From contig LATX02000001.1 in NCBI GenBank assembly GCA_001466705.2, positions 806,001 to 870,000 on the forward strand: a stretch of 64,000 nucleotides of DNA. The letters are read 5' to 3'. Position numbers and translations under genes: made by a program. This stretch comes from Moniliophthora roreri (taxonomy: Eukaryota > Basidiomycota > Agaricomycetes > Agaricales > Marasmiaceae). Under the pieces are notes generated by a model. It had not been told where the DNA came from and made no database searches. It worked only from the letters and a program-made list of their open reading frames with translations. Positions 36,901-46,426 of the stretch are shown here, piece after piece (position 1 is the first letter of the stretch; every line of letters begins with the position of its first letter).

Positions 36901-37750
36901 CACAAACTCCACCGCGACGTAACGATAGGGACAATTGCTCACCGATTGACCCATATCTGTTTGACACCTCCAGGCAATTCTTCAAATGTCTTTCTGAGCG
37001 CACTCTGCTTCAGGTATCGTAAAGGAATTCCGGTGATTAAAACAGTGTTGGCTTGGACGGAGCTTGCGTATTCTGGTGAAATCAGATGTCGTTGGCGGGT
37101 AACGATGAAGTGTCGATACTCTTTTTTTATAAGGTACCACGTCCAGACTGCGCATTTCTTCAGCACATAATAAGAATAATAATAGGGAATAAGAAGGACA
37201 CACAAGTAAAAAGATAGACCAGAATAATATGAGCAGCTAATCTGGTTTGCTTGTCGGCCGTGACATTTCCAAAGACGAACAAGTCCAATCCCTCATTCCC
37301 GGGTTGCCGCGAGCGGACAGATGTTACCGGGAGGAGCACGGCCCATGATATGAACCAGATGGGAAGGAACAAGATGGACATGAACCGCAGGAATCGAACA
37401 AAAAAATAGGCGTCGAGTCCATTGGCTTTCTTAATGTCTCGATAGTCTGATTTGAACACGTAAAAAGGCCAGCTGAATGTCGATAGCAGGCTGGGTGGGT
37501 TGAGATTTCTGAAGGGGTTCTTCGAGGGTGCAGAACCACCCGGTGAAGGAACGAGGGGAGAGGAACGAAGTGATTTGGGTGGGGCATAAGTTCGTGGTTC
37601 GTAAATTGCTCTGAAGTATGGCCTCAGAAGGGTGAAAGCCAGGATTTGAATGCCGAAAACAGCAGAGTTGAAAACCAAGGCTGTCACGAACGAAGCAGTC
37701 GAGGCAGATTCTGCGGTTTCAAGGGTTGGATCATTCCCATTGTCGCTCAT
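33917..37750 (-). CDS. CSC1/OSCA/TMEM63 family calcium-permeable channel
   Basis: A gene with about a dozen exons. It starts MSDNGNDPTLETAES, then a first membrane helix (FNSAVFGIQILAFTLLRPYF), the cytoplasmic PWPFY-type linker (SWPFYVFKSDYRDIKKANGL), further helices (ILFLPIWFISWAVLLPV), the PKEQRPTHKLGFLGLFGEKV and HHEPYRM blocks of the soluble loop, DVIWSNLGLNPYEMKVRS before the channel core, and a C-terminal tail with YGFAHPALSRPQQPIWIP and LGLGEEEV. These match fungal Csc1/Rsn1 proteins, osmosensitive calcium-permeable channels of the plasma membrane. A palindromic TATATACGTATATA lies 64-77 bases upstream (37814-37827). Exon borders were only partly checked. Confidence 0.88.
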
Positions 37751-37813
37751 GGTGGAGATGGTGGTGGTAGAGATGGAGGAGAAAGAATGACTGACTGCAA
37801 GCTGCAGTAGGAT

Positions 37814-37830
37814 TATATACGTATATACGT
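37814..37830. promoter_or_regulatory. Overlapping palindromes TATATACGTATATA and ACGTATATACGT
   Basis: TATATAC followed by GTATATA (37814-37827) and ACGTATATACGT (37819-37830) are perfect palindromes just upstream of the CSC1 start, overlapping its TATA-like sequence. Confidence 0.7.
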
Positions 37831-37915
37831 GCCTTGTGGCACAGGAGGAGAAAATGTTCGAGGTTACCTTGACGTCACACCCCACCAGCAACGCATCGCG
37901 ATCAGTTAGGAGGCG

Positions 37916-38331
37916 ATCAATTCTAGATCCTGTCGCTGCGCACACACCTGTTACTCACACTGCGTCGGGCCAAGGAATTTGAGACTACTTTCAGTGACTC
38001 ACAACACGAATGTCCTCGTTCAACGGTCTCAATGGAAGGAGTTTAGGTCCAGGCCATGCCTCGTGCCAGAAAAACCGGTACAGCGCGCCTTCCCTATTCG
38101 CGTCAGCTGCCCAACCCTGAAGTGAGGTTGACAGATAGAAGGTATTAAGGTCAGACGTGATAGGTTTAATTTGAAGCAAATTATCATGGTTTATCCAACC
38201 TGAACATTGCCAAACTTGCCTAACGGAGTGTGAGTATGTGAGGGTGGCAGCTGACCGATACCAGCGAATGATGTTCGATCAACGCCTTCATCCTCAAAAC
38301 TAAGGGTAAGTGCAATCACGAATCTTGTTCA
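37916..38331 (-). CDS. Candidate small gene, 5' end unresolved
   Basis: Three blocks join by normal introns: an upstream block ending at 38210 (FEDEGVDRTSFAGIGQ, PLGKFGNVQ), a 114-base exon 38116-38003 reading GWAADANREGALYRFFWHEA and PGPKLLPLRPLNEDIRV, and a short end (RQDLELIAS, TAA at 37918-37916) after a 67-base intron. The blocks have normal codon-like content and splice in phase, but no ATG in the upstream frame could be fixed and I recognise no family. It is 165 bases upstream of the CSC1 start, same strand. Confidence 0.4.
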
Positions 38332-38476
38332 AAGGAATACCTGATTTCAATCGCTAGCAACTCTACATGTTGAGTTTTTGTATCTATGGATCATTGGAAC
38401 GATTTGCGGGGTGGAATGGAAGGAAAAGATTCTAGGTCCGTCGTTGGAGGTGTACGACTGTCGTGGTCATACGACT

Positions 38477-39370
38477 TTATTGATGTACCGGTTGAGGGAA
38501 TGGAGGGGGTTGGCTATCCCATGGATTGGATATCTCGGATTCGGTGGACGATGCATACGATGACCTGGATTCAGCCGACATACTCGGAATGGATGTGCTG
38601 GAAGCAGAGGGCGATGGGTTCGGGTTCGGACCAGGTCTATTTCCTGCACTTGGGAGGTGATTTATCAAGCCAGGTCCATAGGTCTTGAACAATCCCATGG
38701 CATTTTCGAACGAAAGATTAGGCACTTGGCCTTGACCCTGCTGCGGTTGCTGACCATATGTGCCTTGGGCTAGCGGCTGCTGACCCTTGTTCACTACCAG
38801 GTTCCAGAGCGCCGCCAATTTATCCTGAACAAATGCAAGGATATTGCTTTGCAAAGCGACGATTCCAGCGTCAATCTCCTGTTCATTGGCTTGGAGGAAG
38901 GGAGCCAGATACGATGTATAGACGAAGGTAGAACCCTATACAATTTGGTCAGGCGGTTGTAAAGGCTATAGAGGTTGTGCAGCATGAACCTGGACTTGGG
39001 GAAGTGACAAGAATAACAGGAAGATAGTCTTGAGTTCCCAATAAAATGGCAGCCTAAGGTACCGAATGAGCACGCGACCAGAGGTGTGGACAGAGAGAAT
39101 AGATGTGCATACCAGCTGACGAACCACCCAGCTACATATTCAAACCCTACGAACAGACCCACGACGGTCCAATACATGCACAACGGTTCCAGAGACACCA
39201 CGTCAGCACCTGCGACTGGCGCACTTGCGACTGGCCTCTTTGACAATGCCTTAAAGGTAGCATACGCAGGCAAGAAATAGGCGAACCATGCGCTGAAAAT
39301 AGGTCAGGGCGTGAAAATAACAAGGAATACGGGAGCCTAACCAAATAACTGAGAAAAAGATAGAGAACAT
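38477..39370 (-). CDS. REEP/Yop1 (TB2/DP1/HVA22) family ER-shaping protein
   Basis: Exons join MFSIFFSVIC to AWFAYFLPAYATFKALSKRP, then MYWTVVGLFVGFEYVAGWFV and LPFYWELKTIFLLFLSLPQV, QGSTFVYTSYLAPFLQANEQ and a low-complexity C-terminal tail (GQQPLAQGTYGQQPQQGQGQ). The hydrophobic hairpins, the FYWELK block and the Gly/Gln/Ser tail are typical of the fungal DP1/TB2 family, which bends ER membrane. The start at 39370 is a short exon spliced to the AWFAY block; the splice (TTG|GTTAGG to CAG|CGCATGG) restores TGC-GCA-TGG in frame. Confidence 0.85.
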
Positions 39371-39901
39371 GGACGAAAGAGAGAAAAGTAATCAGAGACA
39401 AGCTCGGTGTTGCGCGTAGTAACCTCAACGCTTCATCGGGATCTCGGCCATCATTTGACTAGCGCCGAAGTAGTGCTCCCAGGTGTCCCTTTGTGCCCGA
39501 CACTCGGCCTGGACAGATGCGACAGATGCTACGTGGACCATCGGCGCTGGCGGCTTCTACTTTTTTTTTTTTTTGTCACAGCAAATGATGATACTTCACG
39601 GTAAGCTCAACGGCGACCGAACGACGAGCCGAGGGTTACTTCCGCACATATGATATCCCCGACCAGGATGCCGTCGTGGACATTGTAAGTGCGTGAGCTC
39701 TTGCGTGAGCTTCCTGCCTCACGCAAGCTATAAAATGAGTAGATCATATGTAAAAACTGAGATTAACCAAATGAATGGGTTGTTAGTGTTTGCCTGATGT
39801 GCTGATCTGCTGGCTGGAGTTTGTGTGGGGGATATTCTTTCCCTTTTCCATAATCGTCGCCCTGTCCCCTACGCGCGTTCTCTTTCCTCCTCGTCCTCGG
39901 G
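39371..39901. other. Divergent promoter of REEP gene and Zn2Cys6 gene
   Basis: About 530 bases with a T14-type run near 39561-39574 and, at 39691-39727, three copies of the GCGTGAG motif (see repeat entry). No gene seen. Confidence 0.5.
39691..39727. promoter_or_regulatory. GCGTGAG direct and inverted repeats
   Basis: GCGTGAGCT occurs twice in direct orientation, 12 bases apart (39691, 39703). The second copy also forms a perfect 10-bp stem, CTTGCGTGAG (39700-39709) with CTCACGCAAG (39718-39727), around an 8-base loop. Its place in the promoter of a Zn2Cys6 regulator makes a dimer-binding site plausible. Confidence 0.55.
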
Positions 39902-42900
39902 ATGAATAGTGCCCAGCAAGGCTCCAGTAATGTCAAGAAACAGGAAGACAGCGGAGATGACAAGAACGGAAAGGGCGATGCTAAGCCAACGGTAGTGGTC
40001 AATAGGACTCAACGAGTTCCACGTAAGACCCAGTATTTTTTTTCTTCAGCTTCTGTAGCCATTTCTCATCGGCTGATCTCTGCAGGAGCATGTGTTGGTA
40101 TCAGTTTCATGGAATACAGTCTCCCTCCTGAATGTCGCTTTTCAGAATGCATGCAGGAAACAAAAGATGAGATGTGAGGGGGCAGAAAATCCCCCTTGCC
40201 GTCGATGTCGCAACACCGGTTTAGAGTGTCTATTCGAGAAGCCATCCAGAGAAGCTACTCTTACTGGTGAAGCTGGATTAGAGTACGTGAAATATACTTC
40301 CCGGGCTTCTTGAATTCTCTGACACGCCACCAGACGGATACGCAGCCTTGAGGCTCACGTTATGGATATTCGGAATACACAAGCATCTATTCTCAATGCA
40401 CTCACAGAAATATCAGCTAGTTTACGTGGTGCGCCCATTCAACATCGCTCGCCGTCGACCTATCCGCCATTTCACCAGTCACCAAACCTCCACTCTCCTT
40501 CCGTTTCCACACCACCGATGGTCCATCCTCATCCCGGTGACATGCAGCCCTCGCCTATTGGTCCTCCAAATGTTTACGGTCACGGTGACCCCAGCATGAG
40601 CCAGCAATCACGAATGTCGCAACGTCCTTCGATGGGTTCGCATACAATGTCCAATCTATCTCAGTCCTCTCAGATATCTCCTGTAGACTATCAGTCTTCA
40701 CAAACCACACCCGTACCAGCCAACAGCTATCCGCCATTCAACAATGGTCACGGGCCGTCCCAGCCGCCCGCTTCACAAGGAGCCGTTCTTCCCCCATTTT
40801 CGAGTCTCCAGACTATGGGAAGTTCTTCTGGGCAACATCAACAAGGCAATGTCTCTTCAGTGCGTTCTCAAATTCAAAACAATCCGTCAAGGTCAGGAAG
40901 GCCTAACACTTCTCAGAAGAGGGCAGCACCGGGATCATCTAATGTCAGGAGTGCTGCCTCATCAGATATTGAAGATGATGATAGTGGCGAGCTTCCAGCA
41001 TCTGGTCTTGTTGCGCCTTGGGAGGTGCTCAGAGGCTTGTCTGACGTTGCATCAGAAAGAGCAGCCAAGGTATAAGGGTAATTCTTTCTCATGGACACCT
41101 CTCTGATTACTGTGTTCAGGAAAATGGCGAGAATGGCGAGCCCTATAGTCGGCATCGTACCCCTACGCCAGAGAGACAGACACGTCCGGCGAAACGACGA
41201 AAGCTGCGGCATAGAGCACCTCGGTCATTGATGTTTCCAGATGGTAAGTGTGAGAACGAAATTTTTTGACCAACGACTGATACTTCTCGCTATTCAGTGG
41301 TTACTAAGAATGTTATCACGGAGAGTGAAGCTCGTGAATTATTTCGAATGTTGGTGTCTGTCATGAACAAGAGTGCTCGAGTCTCACTGTGTTTTTATCT
41401 TGCAGATTCTACCATGGATGCTCGACGTTTTTGTAAGCATCTCCTGCTCTACAGGGTCGTTATGCTGATAGCTCCCCCTCCCCCCTCCCCCTAAAACCAC
41501 AAAAAAGACCTGTTTTCGACTCCGCCAACGACGCGTACGAGGCTTTACATGAACGTTCGCCATTCGCTGTCAATTGTATTTGTATGGTCGCTGCCCGAGT
41601 TCGGGATGGAGGAGGTTTGTGTTTGTTCTGCGTCTTATCTGCATCGGATATTTATAGTGAGTTCCCTAGGGAAGCCGAGTGATATTTACAAAAAATGTCT
41701 GGAGGAAGTCCAGTCGATATCGTGCGCCACGCTATTTTTACCTGTCACTCGGGTTGAAGCAGTACAGGCCATGAGTAAGTGCCCCACCTTTACTACCAAA
41801 GTCTGGAAAAAGATCGACAGGTTTACACCATCTAGTCCTGGTCTCTGGTTGGTCTGATAATGGTTGGTTGAGCGGTGGTCACGCGGTTCGTATGGCTATG
41901 GAACTTTGTAAGTACCGTGTCAAAGTTTTTTTTTTTCCGGCCTGGATTTTGACATACGTCTAGCTTTGCACAAAGCATGGCCCAGGCTCCTGCGGAGAAT
42001 GAGGTCTGGGAAAACAAGCCAAGGCGATGATCATGATCTAGTTATTGCTGCACGGACATGGTTCTGTCTGTATCTTTTCGAACATCAGTAAGTCAGGGTC
42101 ATTTCCCGGTTTATGGTATTCTGACCTTGCCTACAAGAATGTCGTATGGAACCGGTCGACCTGCGGTCCTAAAAGAAGACGAGAGTATAGCCAATTGTCG
42201 CTTGCTCCTTCAACATCCGCTTGCTATTGAAGATGATATGCGACTCGTATCAACCGTGGAACTCATCATGATTCGTGAACGAGTACACAACGCTCTTGCG
42301 CCGTTCGATGAACCAGTCAAAGACTCGGATTTTGAAGAGCTGAAAGCAGCTGATACCCATTTCCGGAATTGGTATGCGACCTGGGATCAGTGCTTTTCAC
42401 AAAAATACGAGGACGTCGGTCAGTAATTCTGACATCTTCGCTTCGAACGTGAGCACTCAACATCAATCTCCAGCGTTTTATCGCCAAAGTCTTCAAATCC
42501 AGCAGCTCCACGCTGAGTTGTTCCATAATGCGACTGCTCTTCGAGGTATCAACGGACCTGAAGATGTAGAGAGAATGCCCCAGGTACAAAAAGAGTTAGC
42601 CATTCGGTCAATACAAATTGCACGTCAAGGCTTGGATATCACAGTCAACTCTCCGGCTTACAGGGAAGGAATGAAATACGGTGTGCATTGGTCCTACTGA
42701 ATGCGATTCTTACTGATGTCCTTCAAGCCGTTCATTACACACATGTTGCGGCGACGTTTGCTGCTTCGTTCCTACTGAGGCTTTCTAGATTATTGTATGT
42801 GTCAATTCTCCCCTCTGTATGGATCCATTTAACGAAAACCCCAAGCCCTGATCAATGCGACATCTACGAGACAAAAGCCCAAGTCGAGAGATTAGCGATG

Positions 42901-43467
42901 CTAATGGCCGAGCGTACGTTTTAACTAGGTTGCAGACTGATTGGATAGATGACTGACGTTTTCGAACTAGTGCCAGGAAGACGATACGCACTGACACTCG
43001 AGGTCATGCTCAAACGTTTCCAGAAACCTTCAAACTCCCATTCGCCCAAAACCGGCCGCAGCGAGGCTCATCGGCCGCCTGCACACCGTATCGAAAGTTC
43101 TGGTAATACTGTGAGGCAGAATTCCGGTCATGTACCGTTTTCTCCTGTCTATGAAACGTTCCCACAAGGTGGTCCTCAAGGGCATCACATGCCGAGCCAT
43201 CATGGCGGCTCGATGCCCCCACACCATCCGCATCCACATCCGCACCCCCAGCAACAACAGCACCATCAGCCGGGCTCTGGTCACCACTATCCGGTGGAAG
43301 CAGACAATATATGGAGTGGATTTGAAACTACTGCGAACGAGCAGCTTCCGGTTTGGATCTCGGATCAGACATTGGGTGGAAACTCTTTCTCGCAAAATGG
43401 CATGGACGCGTTCTTACTGCCACAAGAATACCTGCCTCCAGCACCTGCGGCACCCCAAATTTGGTGA
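39902..43467 (+). CDS. Zn2Cys6 transcription factor with fungal_trans domain
   Basis: About fifteen exons. The Zn2Cys6 DNA-binding domain reads RVPRACNACRKQKMRCEGAE then PPCRRCRNTGLECLFEKPSR. It is restored only by an 8-base exon (40086-40093) supplying the A and C codons, with an odd GTTGGT donor. A coiled-coil-like RIRSLEAHVMDIRNTQASIL follows, then a long Ser/Pro/Gln-rich spacer, then the middle-homology region (KSDIYKKCLEEV-type block, LDARRTWFCLYLFEHQ-type block, ARQGLDITVNSPAYREGM), and a His-rich tail (HHPHPHPHPQQQQHH). Targets unknown. The type resembles basidiomycete PriB-like factors. Some exon edges in the middle are approximate. Confidence 0.82.
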
Positions 43468-43687
43468 TGATTTCTATTTCTTGTTTGTTATCCTTTCTCT
43501 ATACTTGCTACGCTTTATTTAGCACCTTTCTGTACCTCTCTTGATTCTCCTTGCATTTGTCTCTGTTCACGGTCGAATACCCTATGTATGTTCCTATGCT
43601 AGCGCCTGCTAGCTTGTATTTGTGTTGTTATGTAACGGATGATGTTCATGTCCTGGCGGCGCAACCTCTACGTTGTACTTTACTCTC

Positions 43688-44665
43688 ATGCCGTCTCCAC
43701 CAATTCAAGTATTCTTAACCACTATCGCTTCCCAACCAGCTCTTAGACAGCGCCAGGAGTATTTATTGCGCATCTTGCAGGTCAAGAAAATCCCATTCAC
43801 ATCATACGATCTGGCATCAGATGAGACAGCCAAACGGTTGTGGAAGAGAAAGGCGCCTCTTGGTAGACGGACTACGGTTCCTCACGATTAAAGATGATTT
43901 ACACGAGTTATTTGTAGACAAGCAACAATTACCCGGTATCCTAGTTGGAGGAAAGTTCCCTGGGGTACGCACCACTGATCACAATAGACGGCCGACGGTG
44001 ACGCTTACTGACGGTTGGGGCCTATAGACTTTCACAGATTTGTGAGTTGCCTATCACGCTTGAATGAATCGCTTTCTGACCTCACTATGCCACATTCAAG
44101 CGAAGAATCAGTCGAATTCGATGAACTGGACAAGTTTCTTCGACTCAAGGAAACATGGGACCCAGAAGTAGACCAAATCACCGAACCCCCTGTTCAACCT
44201 ATTGGAGTTCCTGGCGCAGCGCTTCCTTTGCAAATGACTCCCGATCACATTAGAAAGCTAGCGATAAAGCGCAATCCTTCGCCGTCTCCGAATCAAATCC
44301 CAGTCAACAAGAGGACAGGTGATTTTGATGTCAGCGAGGAACTTTCTGGATACGGACTTCAGGGCGTTCGGGTCACAGAGGACGAGTTGACTGCATTGGT
44401 CAAGGAGCTTGGTTTGGAGGGAGAAGATGCTGGTAATCTTGTCAAGGGTCTATCAACCGAATCAGATAAAACGGAATCAGCGGAGGAGTCGCAGCCTCAC
44501 CAATCTGCGAACAAGGAAGCCAAATCAGAGGTGAAAACCGAAGCAAAGGAGGCTGAGGATGTAAAGACGGCATTAGATACTCAGCAGTCTCAGGGCGTGG
44601 AGGGTGGCGTAGAGGTAGCTGAAGAGAAAACAAAAGTTGAGGACGCAGCAGTCACAGAGAAGTGA
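43688..44665 (+). CDS. SH3BGR-like thioredoxin-fold protein
   Basis: Four exons (43688-43862, 43918-43964, 44028-44041, 44101-44665) sum to 801 nt, 266 aa in a closed frame. The first 85 or so residues follow the SH3BGR family: PPIQVFLTTIASQPALRQRQ, YDLASDETAKRLWKRKAP, then QQLPGILVGGKFPGTFTDFE and FDELDKFLRL. The rest is an acidic Glu/Lys-rich tail. The 14-base exon supplies TFTDF. These proteins have a thioredoxin fold without the active CXXC. Function in fungi is little known. Confidence 0.78.
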
Positions 44666-44730
44666 TAATGATATGTACATTCAGGATATATGGTGATACG
44701 TGTATACTTCTAACTACTATACCTCTGGAT

Positions 44731-45875
44731 TCAAAGTCTACTTGTGACGAGGAATCCACCGTCCACTGCTATGGTGGCCCCATTGACATAAGCGCCCGCA
44801 GGGCTGGACAGGAACAAGGCTGTTCCAGCGACATCTTCAGGTCTTCCGCTTCGACGTAGGGGTAATCCAGCGACTAGTTCTTCTCCAATCATGTCCATGA
44901 AGTGGGCAGTCACTATGACAACAAAATTAGTCAAGAAATTCGATCATGCGTAATATGCACACTTTTAGTAGGGAAGAATCCGCAGGCGATCGTGTTAGAG
45001 ACGACACCATCTGGGCCTAATTTTGCGGCGAGATGGCGACTGAGATGATGGAGAGCGGCTTTTGCAGCGGAATATGAGTAAGTGTCATGGCCAGGAACAT
45101 ATATCCCCTCGACAGAGCCAATCTAAACAATAATGTTGGTGTTGACTGTATCATATAGTCGTATGTCAACCCACGTTTATGATGCGGGCAGGGTCTCTGT
45201 AGATCTCGCCGTCCTTTGATTTCTCAGCTGCGGCTCGTAACAGTGGGAGGGCCTTCTGTGTCAAGGTGAAAACCCTTTGCAAGTTTAAGTTCAACACTTT
45301 CGAGAATGCAGCGTCCTTAATACACATGAGTAAAGCCGCGCTGCATCACCGAACTAGGAACTGACCGGATATTCGTCGAGGGGTGCTGCCCATATTGCTC
45401 CGGCGTTGTTTACAAGCTTTGAAGCGTTAATGGAGCATACAGGCCAACAACATACAGGGCATACGCACCACGTGGAGAGCACTTTCTCGAGACGAGACTT
45501 CTCCGACTAGTCTTTCCACCTCCTCGTATTTCTGCAGATCAGCCGGTATAGGAATGCAAGTTCCAGGGCCAAGCCGATTCAGCTCTTCGGCCGTAGTTTG
45601 GCAGTCCTTTGCAGTCCGGGAGCTGACATAGACCTACGTCTTATCAGCTGTCTCCAACATACCGAGAGAAGATACGGAACCCACCTTTGCGCCGTTCTTT
45701 ACAAAACCTGTGGCGATCTTGATGGAAACCAAATGGAAGGGATTTAACATCGAGAGAACGTCGCGACCGTCATGATAACCCGTACCATTTTGCCAATACC
45801 TCGACTTCCCCCCGTTACAAGAACGACCTTGCCTTGGACATTGAATAGGTTTCGGATCTCAAGTGTGTTCATCAT
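44731..45875 (-). CDS. Short-chain dehydrogenase/reductase (SDR)
   Basis: About seven exons. The N-terminal block is the Rossmann nucleotide-binding motif VQGKVVLVTGGSRGIGKM, followed by VYVSSRTAKDC, the NNAGAIWAAPL block and the catalytic YSYSAAKAALHH (Tyr-x3-Lys). The C-terminal part, RRSGRPEDVAGTALFLSSPA and GATIAVDGGF, is a classic SDR ending. Such enzymes reduce or oxidise alcohols and ketones with NAD(P)(H). The start MMNTLEIRNLF at 45875 is followed by an in-frame second Met. The last exon is joined after FPTK by an intron of about 50 bases. A TATATATA element lies near 46068-46081. Confidence 0.85.
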
Positions 45876-46426
45876 GGACGGAATGGAAGAGGGGAGAGTA
45901 CAGTCGGGAAAAGTGGCTACGTCGAAAATCCAAGGAGCACGGCATATACATTGCATATAACCGAGATAGCCTTCCAAGCCCGGCGGCGGTAGCCAAAAAC
46001 ATATGGAGATTTCTGATGAATTGTTGATCGTTTTGTTAAGGAAAGGAAAAAAGGGCTGATGAAGGGGTTTATATATATACAACACCCGTTACTTACTTAT
46101 GTATTGGGGTCCGGTTTGAGTGCTTGCTCCAATCAGGGTCGGAGAGGGTTAGAGGGCATCGAGTCAGGGCACTATCAATGGTTTTTAAAAAGGGGATGGA
46201 GACATGAATAAGTTATGAATGGGTCACTGACGGAAGTCCAAGATATCTAGGGTGCAGCGGATTTTACTACATCTTCAGTGTGCTTGAGTACGAGACGCCT
46301 AAATTATAACATTTATAACCTGTGAAGTATAGGAAGGAGATAGAATTCCGAGCGAGTTGGTCTGAAGCACGTGGCTGCCTTCTTTGCAGGAGTTGTGGCT
46401 GTGCAAATTTTCTGTTCTTCCTTGCG
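45876..46426. other. Divergent promoter of SDR and Utp22 genes
   Basis: About 550 bases with a TATATATATA element near 46068-46081 on the SDR side, and a TTTTTAAAAA stretch near 46182. No gene seen. Confidence 0.5.
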
